64,000 nucleotides of DNA, taken from the NCBI RefSeq assembly GCF_026586665.1, contig NZ_JAODIY010000013.1, forward strand, positions 279,271-343,270, in the 5' to 3' direction. The number at the start of each line of letters is the position of its first letter. Position 1 is the first letter of the stretch. This stretch comes from Halovenus rubra (GTDB lineage Archaea; Halobacteriota; Halobacteria; Halobacteriales; Haloarculaceae). Below are positions 28,023-37,514 of this stretch, piece after piece. The translations under genes and the position numbers were made by a program. The notes beneath the pieces are model-generated. The model ran no database searches. It saw only the letters and a program-made list of their open reading frames with translations, and was not told where the DNA came from.

Positions 28023-29234
28023 TTATGTTCGGAGTCGGTCTGCAATGAGCTCTTGTGTGTCTTCACGCAGTTCGTCAACCTCCACTTCGTCGAGCACCGG
28101 CACGAAGAAGCCTTCGACAAGCATGTTGATGGCATCTTCTTCGGCGATACTCCGTGAGGTCAGGTACAACAAGTCTTCTTGGTCGACCTGGCCAACAGTG
28201 GCAGAGTGGCTCGCTTCGGTGTCGTGGTTGTTGATAATGAGCTTCGGTGAAGCGTCGGCTTCGCTTTCATCCGAGAGCATTAGTGTATTCTCGCGCTGGT
28301 AGGAGTTGGTATCCCATGCGTCTTCACCGACGTCTTGGACACCCTCGTAGACAGACCGGGCGACATCATCGAGGACGCCACGGGTCACGAGGTCAGCAGT
28401 GGTGTGTTCGCCTTCGTGCCAGACACGGCTTGCGAGGTCGAGGTGCTGGTCTTCGTGACCGAAGAACGCGCCGACAATCTTGGACTCGCTGCTGTCGCCA
28501 ATAAGCCGCGTCTCGACCGATGACTTGGTCATCCGGGTGCCGATGTTGCCCTCGATCCAGTTGAGGCTCCCGTACGTGTCGGCGTGGCCGCGTTTGACCT
28601 GATAGTTGTATGTCTCCTCGGAAAGGTTTTGAAGCGTTCCGAACTGGACGTGCGCGTTTTCGCCAGTGACTGCTTCGACAACGCCACTGTAGTAGCGTTG
28701 TCCGTCCATCTCCTCGCCTGTCGACTGCCGTTCTAGGATTGCCACGCTCGCGGAGTCTTCGGCGATGACAAGCGTGTAGTTGAACAGCGACCGGGAGTTC
28801 ATTTCGGTCCGAATCGTCACGTCTTCAGCGGTGACGCCTTCAGGGACGTAGACGACCGTTCCGGCACTAAATAGTGCCGTCGAGAGTGCAGTCAGATAGT
28901 TCCGCTCTGTGTCGATAACACTGCCAAACCGCTGTTCAATGAGGTCACCGTGTTCGTCGAGTGCCTCTTCCCAGGAGAGTACGTCGACACCGTCGGCGTC
29001 AACGCGGTCTTTCTCCTGTGCCCAGTCAAGCGGGTCGACGAGCGTCTCGTAATCTAGCGAATCGAGATTCGTCCAGTCTCGACCGGGAGTTCGGATGACA
29101 TCAGGCATCTCCAGGCCCTCAAGTGCCTCGAACGCTTCGAGGCGCGTTTCGAGAAGCCACTCTGGCTCGCCGAGGGACTCGCTGATTTCTGTTACCTGTT
29201 CTTCTGTCAGATTTGCGTGTACTTGCGTACTCAT
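28023..29234 (-). CDS. sufD: Fe-S cluster assembly protein SufD
   Basis: A 403-residue scaffold subunit of the SUF system. The C-terminal right-handed beta-helix with conserved HNDTEASHSATVGQVDQEDL and YLTSRSIAEEDA segments identifies it. It forms a SufBC2D complex. Start ATG 29234 (MSTQVHANLTEEQV) leaves a 16-nt gap to SufB; the upstream extension would overlap SufB. Last gene of sufC-sufB-sufD. Confidence 0.95.
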   Translation of the reverse strand: MSTQVHANLTEEQVTEISESLGEPEWLLETRLEAFEALEGLEMPDVIRTPGRDWTNLDSLDYETLVDPLDWAQEKDRVDADGVDVLSWEEALDEHGDLIEQRFGSVIDTERNYLTALSTALFSAGTVVYVPEGVTAEDVTIRTEMNSRSLFNYTLVIAEDSASVAILERQSTGEEMDGQRYYSGVVEAVTGENAHVQFGTLQNLSEETYNYQVKRGHADTYGSLNWIEGNIGTRMTKSSVETRLIGDSSESKIVGAFFGHEDQHLDLASRVWHEGEHTTADLVTRGVLDDVARSVYEGVQDVGEDAWDTNSYQRENTLMLSDESEADASPKLIINNHDTEASHSATVGQVDQEDLLYLTSRSIAEEDAINMLVEGFFVPVLDEVEVDELREDTQELIADRLRT

Positions 29235-29250
29235 GGAAGTCACCTCGGGG

Positions 29251-30675
29251 TTATCCGAGCGAGCCCTCCATCTCGAGTTCAACGAGCCGGTTGAGTTCGA
29301 CTGCGTACTCGATGGGAAGCTCCTCGGTAATCGGCTCGATGAAGCCGTTTACAATCATCTGCTTTGCGTCATCATCGTCGAGACCGCGCGACTGGAGGTA
29401 GAACACGTCCTCGTCACCAATTTTTCCGACGGTTGCCTCGTGGGCCACGTGGACGTTCGATTCCTGAATCTCCATGTACGGCATCGTATCCGATGTCGAC
29501 TCGTTGTCGAACATCAGCGCGTCACACTCGACTGCCGTCGAAGAGTTCTCTGCGCCGTCTGCGATGTGGACAAGACCGCGGTAGTTGGTCCGGCCGCCGT
29601 CCTTGGCGACGGACTTGGACTCGATTGTTGACTGCGTGTTCGGCGCGTTGTGGTAGACTTTTGCGCCGGTATCGATATTCTGGCCTTCGCCAGCGAACGC
29701 AATCGTGATGTGGTTGTCCGTCGCACCGGGGCCTTTGAGGATGGTGCTCGGGTAGAGCATCGTCGCTTTCGAACCCATCGAACCTGAAACCCACTCCATC
29801 GTCCCGTCACTCTCGACGATGGCGCGTTTCGTGTTCAGGTTGTAAGTGTTGCGCGACCAGTTTTGGACCGTGGAGTACTGGACGTGAGCGTTATCGCCGA
29901 CGAACACCTCGACACCACCGGAGTGAAGATTGAAGGCGGAGTATTTCGGCGCTGAACAGCCCTCAATGTAGTGAACTTCGGAGTTCTCTTCGGCGATGAT
30001 GAGGGTGTGCTCGAACTGTCCCATTCCTTCACTGTTCATCCGGAAGTATGCCTGTACGGGCATCTCGACGGTCGTGTCTTCGGGAACGTAGACGAACGAA
30101 CCGCCCGACCAGATAGCGCCGTGGAGTGCGGCGAACTTGTTGTCACTCGGGGGAACACAGGAAGTCATGAAGTGTTCACGGACGATTTCCGGGTGTTCTT
30201 GAACAGCCCGGTCCATGTCCATGAAGATGACGCCCTTATCTTCCCACTGCTCTTTCATGTTCTGGTAGACAATCTCGGACTCGTACTGCGCACCGACGCC
30301 GGAAAGTGCGTTTTTCTCGGCCTCGGGAATACCGAGCTTGTCGAACGTATCCTGAATCTCTTCGGGTAGGTCTTCCCAGTCATCGACGCCGCCACGGGTT
30401 TCGATGTCCGGGCGGATGTAGGGGACAATTTCGTCAATCTCGATTTCCGAGAGGTCGGGCTGGCCGGGCCAGTCCGTCGGCATTGGCATCTCCTTGAACA
30501 GGTTCAGCGCACGGAGGCGACGCTCTAGCATCCACTCGGGTTCATCTTTATCCTCAGAGATGACTCGGATGGTTTCCTCGGTCAGCCCCTTGTCGGACTT
30601 GAACGCCGACTTTTCTTCTTTCTTGAACTCGAATCGGGCTTCAGTGTCAGTTTCTTGGAGGTCTTCTGAACTCAT
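29251..30675 (-). CDS. sufB: Fe-S cluster assembly protein SufB
   Basis: A 474-residue core scaffold on which Fe-S clusters are built. Signatures: HYIEGCSAPKYSAFNLHSG (Cys region), QYSTVQNWSRNTYNLNTKRA, and the C-terminal HEATVGKIGDEDVFYLQSRG. The length is normal and no intein is present, although SufB is a frequent intein host. It follows sufC by 32 nt. Confidence 0.97.
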   Translation of the reverse strand: MSSEDLQETDTEARFEFKKEEKSAFKSDKGLTEETIRVISEDKDEPEWMLERRLRALNLFKEMPMPTDWPGQPDLSEIEIDEIVPYIRPDIETRGGVDDWEDLPEEIQDTFDKLGIPEAEKNALSGVGAQYESEIVYQNMKEQWEDKGVIFMDMDRAVQEHPEIVREHFMTSCVPPSDNKFAALHGAIWSGGSFVYVPEDTTVEMPVQAYFRMNSEGMGQFEHTLIIAEENSEVHYIEGCSAPKYSAFNLHSGGVEVFVGDNAHVQYSTVQNWSRNTYNLNTKRAIVESDGTMEWVSGSMGSKATMLYPSTILKGPGATDNHITIAFAGEGQNIDTGAKVYHNAPNTQSTIESKSVAKDGGRTNYRGLVHIADGAENSSTAVECDALMFDNESTSDTMPYMEIQESNVHVAHEATVGKIGDEDVFYLQSRGLDDDDAKQMIVNGFIEPITEELPIEYAVELNRLVELEMEGSLG

Positions 30676-30707
30676 AGTGTATCAGTAGTGTTTGGTATCG
30701 TATCGCG

Positions 30708-31619
30708 TTAGGCCGTCTCGTATACTTCTTCGCGAACCCAGTCGTAGCCGTCGTCTTCGAGTTTCTCGGCCAGTTCGGCACCGCCACTCTTTGCAATCTT
30801 ACCGTCGAGCATTACGTGGACGTAATCGGGCTCGACGTAATCGAGGATGCGCTGATAGTGGGTGATCTGGAGGATACCAGTTCCCTGCTCGTCACGCAGC
30901 GCGTTGATGCCGTTGGAGACATCTTGGAGTCGGTCGATGTCCAGCCCGGAGTCGATTTCGTCAAGCACTGCAATTTCCGGCTCCAGAATCGCTGCCTGGA
31001 GAACCTCGTTTTGCTTTTTTTCGCCGCCCGAGAAGCCGGCGTTCAGGTAACGGCTGGCGAACTTTTCATCCATATCCAACTGTTCCATTTTCTCTTGGAG
31101 GATCTGTTGGAATTGGGCGACGCCGACTTCACCCTCGTCCTGTGGCCCCTCCATCGGGGAGGTCTCGTAGCCAGCATCGTCTTCGTCCTCAGCTTCAACT
31201 TCCTCGTCTTCATCCGTGAAGAGCTCCTCGCGCTCTTCGAGCTTGGCGTTGAGCGCCGTCCGGAGGAAATTCACCATTGTGATACCCTCGATTTCGGCAG
31301 GGTACTGGAAGCCAAGGAAGATACCCAGTGCCGCTCGCTCGTTCGGTTCAAGGTCGAGCAGGTCCCACTCCGCCAGGTCGGCAGGAACGTCTTCGTCGAA
31401 CTCGCTCCCTTCGAGTTCGAGCGTCACGCTGCCACCAGTTACGTCGTAAGCAGGGTGACCGGCGATGACTTTCGCCAGCGTCGATTTCCCGCTTCCGTTG
31501 GGTCCCATCAGTGCGTGAATGTCGTTGCTCTTGACTTCGAGGTCGACACCGCGCAGAATCTGCTCTCCATCTTCCTCTGCTACTTGAGCCTGTAAGTTCT
31601 CGATTTTGAGTACTGCCAT
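30708..31619 (-). CDS. sufC: Fe-S cluster assembly ATPase SufC
   Basis: A 303-residue ABC-type ATPase driving SufBD. Walker A GPNGSGKST (about 40), signature FSGGEKKQNEVLQ, Walker B AVLDEIDSGLD. About 35 acidic residues are inserted between the Q-loop helices (DEDEEVEAEDEDDAGYET and neighbours), which I recall as usual in haloarchaeal SufC. ATG 31619 is the family start. First gene of the suf operon; cysteine desulfurase is not nearby. Confidence 0.96.
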   Translation of the reverse strand: MAVLKIENLQAQVAEEDGEQILRGVDLEVKSNDIHALMGPNGSGKSTLAKVIAGHPAYDVTGGSVTLELEGSEFDEDVPADLAEWDLLDLEPNERAALGIFLGFQYPAEIEGITMVNFLRTALNAKLEEREELFTDEDEEVEAEDEDDAGYETSPMEGPQDEGEVGVAQFQQILQEKMEQLDMDEKFASRYLNAGFSGGEKKQNEVLQAAILEPEIAVLDEIDSGLDIDRLQDVSNGINALRDEQGTGILQITHYQRILDYVEPDYVHVMLDGKIAKSGGAELAEKLEDDGYDWVREEVYETA

Positions 31620-31806
31620 TGTTTTGATTAGGTCATCCGAAAAGATGGTCGTCACGGTGATAATGCTTTCGCATTTTCACCGCAATTTTTCCAGAACCGA
31701 AAATATGGTTTTTGATATGAAAATGAATTCAGTAGATGTGCGAGATATTGGGGGCTGTATTCGATGCGTTGTTTCTAATTAGCAAACTGTACGGTAGCTA
31801 CGGGCC

Positions 31807-34551
31807 TCAGCTGTACTGCCCTAATCCCGTCTGTGTCTGGCCTGACCGGACTTCATCCCAAGAGATTCCGAGTGCTTCAAGAATGCGTGCAATCGGACCC
31901 TCAAGCGTTTTATCGAGCATTTTCTCCCAGTCAATTTCGAACTCGTCGGGGACTTGGTCGGCGTACTCAAAGCAGATAACATCGGGGTCTCGCTTGAACT
32001 CGTTGTACACAGGGTCCGGTTTCAACTCTCCATCGTCTTTGCGTTCAATCCGCTCAAAGAAATCAGCGTGTACCCGGTCCATGTACAGATGTTTGGGTTT
32101 AGAGCCACGCTGGAAGTTTGTTCCGAGCACCCTGTTTGCGTATTTGGCTCCCCGGACGTGAGCACTTTCTGTGTCGTAATTATCCAACCGTTTTCCGATA
32201 CCGCCTGGCACACCAACATCTTCCAAGTCGACGTTACCGTTCATAAAGTCCTCAATAACGTCGTGGACGTATGTTTTGATTTCCTCAGCATCTTCTCCGG
32301 TGACAATCATCTCAATGACGTCTTTTTGAACCTCCTTGGTGATGGGAGCAATGTCTGACCGCTGGTACTCAAAGCCAGTAATGTCGATATTGTCGACGTC
32401 TTTGCCTTCCTTCCAGACGATGTGGCCGGCGTAGCGCTTTTTCGTACCGGCTTGGAAAAACCGCCGATACAGCTTCTCGAACTCTATCTGGAACCGGTGT
32501 TCGTTGGCGTGAAGTTCCTCTCGGGCGAACTCGTCGTAGGCGTCGTTGATACGCTCTTCAATTTCGAACGAGCGCTCGATTGCCTCGTCTTTTGTCACGT
32601 CATCGCCGACGCTGACCATGACTGAGTCGGTATCGCCGTAGATAACCTCCTTGTCGAGTTCGTTTGTCACCTGTTCGGTGAACTCGATAACATCTCGACC
32701 GGTCGCCGTGACGGCTGCACCCATTTCCCGGTCATAGAGCCGGAACCGGTCCCATCCCAGCACGCCGTACAGACTATTCATAATAACCTTGACAGCCTGT
32801 TGCTGTCGGTCGTACTGCTCGTACTGGGCAGTTTTTGCGTCGTGGTCGTCCCGCAGTGCCTTTTTGTCTTCACGTTCTGTGAGAAGTTCGTCGACCATCT
32901 CCCGGATTGCTCCGTCAGGTTCTTTCCGAAAGCGGGACCCATTCGGTGCCCGGTACGTTTCACCGTCGTACTCCTCTGGGTCAACTTTCGTCTCGGGGGA
33001 AGCGTTTATTGTCACCATGCACATCGGATACAGGCTCTTTAGATCCAGCACGCTGACGTTTTCGCGGACACCGGTGATTGGGTCGAAGACGGCTCCACCT
33101 TCGTAGTCCTCGCTTTCCTGCTGGCCTTTCGAAGGGAGTGCGAACTTGTCGTGGAGTTTGTGTAGCACGTACATGTCGACAGCGTCGCCGGGCGTCGTCG
33201 CATCTTCGAGTTTACAGCCGACGAACTGGCGGACCTCGTTCCAGAACGCAACGATGTTCTGTTCGCGATCGAGTTCAACACACAGCTCCACATCTCGGAG
33301 GTTGTACTCAAGTAGGCGTTCGGGGTCTTCCTCCCAGAGATCGCCGATATCTCCGGGATATCGTTCTTTTCCGACACCGAGTTCGCGCTCGCCAACATCG
33401 TCCAGCCGGTAGGAGTCGAGTTCGGTGAACTTCGTTCGCTGGTATGCATAGAGCAGGTCGAATACCACACGGCCCTTGATATCTGGCCCACCCCACCCGC
33501 TATCCCAGACCTCATCGACACGCGAGAGTCGGTTGAAGTCAAGATTCCGGTCCGTACCGTCTGCGAGGTTCTGGAGCCGGTCGATAAGGTAGGGTGCATC
33601 GAAGTCGTCAAAGTTCCAGCCAGTCAACACGTCGGGGTCAGTGTTGGTGAGATAGTCGAGGAACGATTCGAGCATCTCCTCTTCGGTTCCGTACCGGCGG
33701 ATATCGACAGAGAGATTCGCTTCACCGTCGCGCTTTTGTCGACTGTCAGTTTCGATTGGGTCGTAGTCGGCGAGTACGTCAGGGGCGTCGTTTCCGTCGG
33801 GCGCCTCGTACAGCCAGAGGATGTACTCGTCGTCCAGAGAATCGTGGCTAGCGAGGCAGATAATCGGCTCCTCACCGTCTTCGGGGAACCCCGAGCGGTC
33901 GTCTACCTCGATATCAAACGTGTTTACCCGCGGGTCGGCGTCAACGTCGACAGCTTCGATTTCCTCGTGATGAGCACGGAGTGTCAGCCGGTTCCGACCG
34001 GTCTCAATTGCGCGCTTTGGGATGCGAATTCCACTGGTAATATCCTTGTCGATAAGCAGACGGTTAGGGAAGAGTATGTCAGCCTCGTAGTGGTCAAACT
34101 CATCACGGATCTGGCCAACGTCACGAGGTGTTTGCCCGTAGATTTTGACCAGTCGTTGGCCGCGAATTGACTCGAACGGTTCTCCCTCCTCGTCAACTTT
34201 GTCCCAGCCAGTAATTCGGTCATACTCCATCAACCGGCCTTCAGTGACGTTTTCGGCAGGAGCATAGAAGTATGGTTGGAACTCGCGTACCCGAACGTGG
34301 ATGAGGTCCTGTTTGGGAGTTCGCCCGAAGACGTGGACGATTGGGTGTTCGTCGTCGCCACTCCCTTCGATTGTATAATCAACCTGCATCACTGCGATAT
34401 CGACAGTTTCCTCGACATCGGGGAACAGCGCGTCACTGGTGTCAACGTAGGTTGCGTCTGACCCACCGTTTCCGGCAACCGCCTGTGCCTCTTCAGCCGG
34501 GCGGTCTTCCGGATTTCCACCGCCGTAGTCCCCGAGCTCGCGCTGGCTCAT
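31807..34551 (-). CDS. polB: DNA polymerase family B (PolB)
   Basis: A 914-residue replicative polymerase with 3'-5' exonuclease. Exo I FDIEVDD lies near residue 212, exo II in TGWNFDDFDAPYL, motif A SLYPMCM near 503 and motif C YGDTDSVMV near 637. No intein interrupts these motifs, though haloarchaeal PolB often has one or more. The N-terminus has an acidic haloarchaeal extension. ATG 34551 lies 28 nt after a TTTTTAT box. Monocistronic. Confidence 0.97.
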   Translation of the reverse strand: MSQRELGDYGGGNPEDRPAEEAQAVAGNGGSDATYVDTSDALFPDVEETVDIAVMQVDYTIEGSGDDEHPIVHVFGRTPKQDLIHVRVREFQPYFYAPAENVTEGRLMEYDRITGWDKVDEEGEPFESIRGQRLVKIYGQTPRDVGQIRDEFDHYEADILFPNRLLIDKDITSGIRIPKRAIETGRNRLTLRAHHEEIEAVDVDADPRVNTFDIEVDDRSGFPEDGEEPIICLASHDSLDDEYILWLYEAPDGNDAPDVLADYDPIETDSRQKRDGEANLSVDIRRYGTEEEMLESFLDYLTNTDPDVLTGWNFDDFDAPYLIDRLQNLADGTDRNLDFNRLSRVDEVWDSGWGGPDIKGRVVFDLLYAYQRTKFTELDSYRLDDVGERELGVGKERYPGDIGDLWEEDPERLLEYNLRDVELCVELDREQNIVAFWNEVRQFVGCKLEDATTPGDAVDMYVLHKLHDKFALPSKGQQESEDYEGGAVFDPITGVRENVSVLDLKSLYPMCMVTINASPETKVDPEEYDGETYRAPNGSRFRKEPDGAIREMVDELLTEREDKKALRDDHDAKTAQYEQYDRQQQAVKVIMNSLYGVLGWDRFRLYDREMGAAVTATGRDVIEFTEQVTNELDKEVIYGDTDSVMVSVGDDVTKDEAIERSFEIEERINDAYDEFAREELHANEHRFQIEFEKLYRRFFQAGTKKRYAGHIVWKEGKDVDNIDITGFEYQRSDIAPITKEVQKDVIEMIVTGEDAEEIKTYVHDVIEDFMNGNVDLEDVGVPGGIGKRLDNYDTESAHVRGAKYANRVLGTNFQRGSKPKHLYMDRVHADFFERIERKDDGELKPDPVYNEFKRDPDVICFEYADQVPDEFEIDWEKMLDKTLEGPIARILEALGISWDEVRSGQTQTGLGQYS

Positions 34552-34575
34552 GTTGCCCGCTGTTCGGCCTCCCGG

Positions 34576-34582
34576 ATAAAAA
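34576..34582 (-). promoter_or_regulatory. TATA box of polB
   Basis: On the minus strand TTTTTAT is centred 28 nt before ATG 34551, as expected for a leaderless transcript. Confidence 0.6.
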
Positions 34583-34642
34583 CGTTCGCGGTCTGGCGAC
34601 TATCGGACAGGAACCGTCAGATGGCAGGTGTCTGAGGAGACG

Positions 34643-34662
34643 TTCCACACCCCTAGTGTGGA
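34643..34662. promoter_or_regulatory. Perfect inverted repeat upstream of polB
   Basis: TCCACAC and GTGTGGA form perfect 7-nt arms around a 5-nt centre (CCCTA), about 60-80 nt upstream of the polB TATA box. The symmetry and location suggest an operator or initiator-type site. The rest of the 300-nt gap to the Nif3-like gene holds no gene I can see. It is a single copy in this window as far as I could find. Confidence 0.4.
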
Positions 34663-34851
34663 CGGCTATCAACGAACGGCGTGTTAGGGTCTGGTCATAG
34701 ACTGTGCCAGAAGCTTCTCGCACGTCTCCGCAGTGAGTTGTTTGGCCCTGTCAGCGGATCGTTTGTCGAGATAACTGTCCGTTTGTTTCGCTCTGTAACT
34801 GCGGGCAAATCGGGTACTCTGACCAGCAACAAGTCGCCGGCCCTAGTCTGC

Positions 34852-35643
34852 TCAGAGACCTGTGGGGCAGTCGAGAACTGTTGTCTCGACGCCCCAGTCT
34901 GAAACACGGTTAGCGAGCGACTGGATGCCAAACGTCTCGGTCGCATAGTGGCCGGCAAGGACCACATGGATGCCTGCCTCACGCGCTCTGTGGTACGCCT
35001 GCTGTTTGCCCTCGCCAGTCACAAGCGCGTCGACACCGCAGTCGATGGCCTCGTCAAGCCAGTCGGTTCCACTTCCTGTGACAATTGCCACATCACGAAC
35101 AGTCTCTGGGCCAAATTCAAGCACCTGAACAGCTTCACCGCCAGTGTCGAGTTCCGACTGGAGTGTTTCTTGAACTGCGCCGATTGTTTGTTCCTCGGTG
35201 AGTCTGCCTTGCTGACCGATGTATTCCGGTCCAATCTTACCGAACGGAGTGCGCTGTTCAACTCCAAGCACGTCACCGACACCGGCCGCGTTCCCGAGTT
35301 CCTGTTGACCGTCGAGGGGAAGGTGAGACGTATAAAGTGCGATATTGTTGTCAATGAGCCGGGCAATCCGCGCGTACTGTCGACCCGTAACACGCTCGAT
35401 ACCGCCCCACGAAAGCCCATGATGAGTGACAAGGATGTCGCCACCACTGTCGGCCACGCGCTCGATTGTCTCGACAGCGGCATCAACGGCGAACACCGCA
35501 TTCGAAAGCGTCTGGTCGGCTGGGCCGACCTGTAACCCGTTCGCACTCGCGTCAAGGTCGGCGTAGGCGTCCGTTTGTAGTATATCATCAAGTCGGTCGA
35601 CAAAGTTTTGACAGTGCATGCGTCGCTGTTCACGCTCCGTCAT
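34852..35643 (-). CDS. Nif3-like dinuclear metal-centre protein
   Basis: A 263-residue member of the Nif3/DUF34 family, hexameric proteins with a two-metal site. Metal ligands are seen in VTHHGLSWGG near the N-terminus and in the C-terminal GHYATETFG; the ASANGLQVG motif precedes them. Its substrate is not established; relatives are annotated, doubtfully, as GTP cyclohydrolase. A TTTTACA box about 30 nt upstream favours ATG 35643; an alternative ATG lies at 35619. Confidence 0.88.
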   Translation of the reverse strand: MTEREQRRMHCQNFVDRLDDILQTDAYADLDASANGLQVGPADQTLSNAVFAVDAAVETIERVADSGGDILVTHHGLSWGGIERVTGRQYARIARLIDNNIALYTSHLPLDGQQELGNAAGVGDVLGVEQRTPFGKIGPEYIGQQGRLTEEQTIGAVQETLQSELDTGGEAVQVLEFGPETVRDVAIVTGSGTDWLDEAIDCGVDALVTGEGKQQAYHRAREAGIHVVLAGHYATETFGIQSLANRVSDWGVETTVLDCPTGL

Positions 35644-35723
35644 CCTATGCGTTCTCCCTTCGAGGCATGCCTGTTTTACACGGAAGGAACAGGCGAACTG
35701 TTATTTGACAGAAACGTCCAGAG

Positions 35724-36367
35724 ATGGCAATAGAAACGGGATTCGAGCGGGTCTGGTGTTCGAAACACCGGATGACTGTCCCGTCGCGAGTGCCTCAACT
35801 GGCATGGAAAGGTCGCTGACTGAGATTGCGGGACAGAGGCCACCGAGGAGAGTGTCACAGACCAGTTCACTGCTGATAACAGACTTCCGGACGGCACGGA
35901 TGATTACTTCGACGAGGTGTTCGATTATGGGACACAGCGTGTCTACGAGTTCGACCGTAGCAGTTCAGCCCTGTGCATCTGTGAGTTTATCCAACAGGGA
36001 GTTGAGCCGGTAAGCGAGGGTCACACAGTCGAGGGCGACTTCCACATAACCCTCCATACCCGTGGTTTGTTCGGGCTTTGACAGAGTTTCCAAGAGGTTA
36101 CAGACCGATTCGGTGACGTACGTCTCGAGTATCTGCTCGCCGAGCGAGCCAACGAAGAGGAGACCCAAATCAGTCTAGTTGATGCCCGACGACTGACAGC
36201 CCGCCAGCGCGAAGTGTTACAGACGGCCTACAACGGGGGGTATGTTGATTACCCTACGCGTGGCAAACGCTCGTGAGGTTGTAGAAGCACTCGACGTTGG
36301 CTTGTCGACATTCACGGAACATCTTAAAGCTGCACAGTCAAAATTTCTCGACGAACTACAGTTATAG
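35724..36367 (+). pseudogene. Broken HTH_10 (Bat-like) regulator
   Basis: A plus-strand reading across frames gives a whole regulator: RAGLVFETPDDCPVAS, then (frame change) EVFDYGTQRVYEFDRSSSAL and CICEFIQQ, an in-frame TGA at 36079, then RLEYLLAERANEEE, the HTH_10 opening LTARQREVLQTAYNGGYVDY, a frame change near 36262, and the recognition end ALDVGLSTFTEHLKAAQ with TAG at 36365. At least two frameshifts and one nonsense codon are needed. It is a relative, not a copy, of the intact regulator at 5.3 kb. Confidence 0.75.
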
Positions 36368-36419
36368 CGGAGTGATACTCCCCAGCATTTTTTACAGAAT
36401 TCGACCTATCGTATTACTA

Positions 36420-37460
36420 GTGAGAGATAATGCTTCACCAGCGGTCGAGCCCGACTTCGAGTGGTGTTACGAGGTAGTCGGCGATGTTTCTCGGACATTC
36501 GCACTCACTATCTCCGAACTCGAAGAGCCACTGGCACGTGAGATTTGTGTTGGCTATCTTCTCTGTCGTGTTGCTGATACGGTCGAAGATAGTGATTCTA
36601 TTCCTGCAAGCGAACAGGTGCAGTTGTTAAATCTCTATCGTGATGCCCTTGAGTCGGGTGACAACGCCAGCCTCAATGCGTTCATGGATGAAGTCGAGGC
36701 GTGGGTTCCAGCGTCGCCGTCAGCGGATTGGCGTGTTGTGGCTGAGACGCCCCGGCTGCTACAGACGTTCGCTGCACTTCCCGAGGAGTCACAAGATGAG
36801 ATACGGCCAGCAGTACTTGAAATGATAGATGGGATGGGGATGTTCATCGATAGGTATGCAGCGGACGGAGGCCTTCGTATCGAAACAGTCGATGAACTCG
36901 AAGAATACTGCTGGTACGTCGCCGGGACCGTTGGTCATCTGGTCACTGGACTAGTTGCTCGGGACGCCCCAGAGCGCACCCAAGAACAACTCTATGACGT
37001 CGCCTCGTCATTTGGGTTGCTGTTGCAGTTGGTCAACGTCGCCAAAGACGTGTCTGTCGACTACGACGAGGAAAACAACGTCTATGTTCCAAGCGAGTTG
37101 CTTGACCGCCATGGGCTTGACCACGAGGATATTGGAGACGAGACAGCGGGTGAGGCATTCACTCCAGTTATCAACTCGCTTGTCTCACGGGCAAAGAAGT
37201 ACACCGACGAAGCCCGCACGTGGCTAGAGACGATGCCCACCAGTCGTGGAAACACACTGAGCGCCTGGGCGATTCCCTATTTGCTTGCTATCGGAACAAT
37301 GCGTGAGTTACGCACCCGCCCCGCCGACGTGATGCTGGACGGGGACGTGAAGGTCTCCCGAGACGAGGTACATGCCTTACTGGATGCGTTTGCAGGCGAA
37401 GATCGTCCGTCAATCGAGGAGCTACAGACAGAAATTAAGAACAGTCAGCTTGGTCAGTAG
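36420..37460 (+). CDS. Squalene/phytoene synthase family enzyme
   Basis: A 346-residue head-to-head prenyl synthase. The first Asp-rich motif is in CRVADTVEDSD and the second in LVNVAKDVSVDYDEENNVYVP; the start WCYEVVGDVSRTFALTI is that of the haloarchaeal squalene-synthase-like clade, so farnesyl diphosphate condensation is the likeliest reaction, although phytoene synthesis cannot be excluded. GTG 36420 is chosen; the upstream frame overlaps the dead regulator. An AT-rich ttttttaca box is about 30 nt upstream. Confidence 0.88.
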   Translation: MRDNASPAVEPDFEWCYEVVGDVSRTFALTISELEEPLAREICVGYLLCRVADTVEDSDSIPASEQVQLLNLYRDALESGDNASLNAFMDEVEAWVPASPSADWRVVAETPRLLQTFAALPEESQDEIRPAVLEMIDGMGMFIDRYAADGGLRIETVDELEEYCWYVAGTVGHLVTGLVARDAPERTQEQLYDVASSFGLLLQLVNVAKDVSVDYDEENNVYVPSELLDRHGLDHEDIGDETAGEAFTPVINSLVSRAKKYTDEARTWLETMPTSRGNTLSAWAIPYLLAIGTMRELRTRPADVMLDGDVKVSRDEVHALLDAFAGEDRPSIEELQTEIKNSQLGQ

Positions 37461-37514
37461 CTAGTACAAAGCACGTGAGACACTGCCGGTCTCATACGAC
37501 ATGTGTTGTACTGG

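Noticed and set aside
31807..34551. Intein in PolB
   Set aside because: Motifs A, B and C are continuous and the length is normal for an intein-free enzyme; SufB is likewise uninterrupted.
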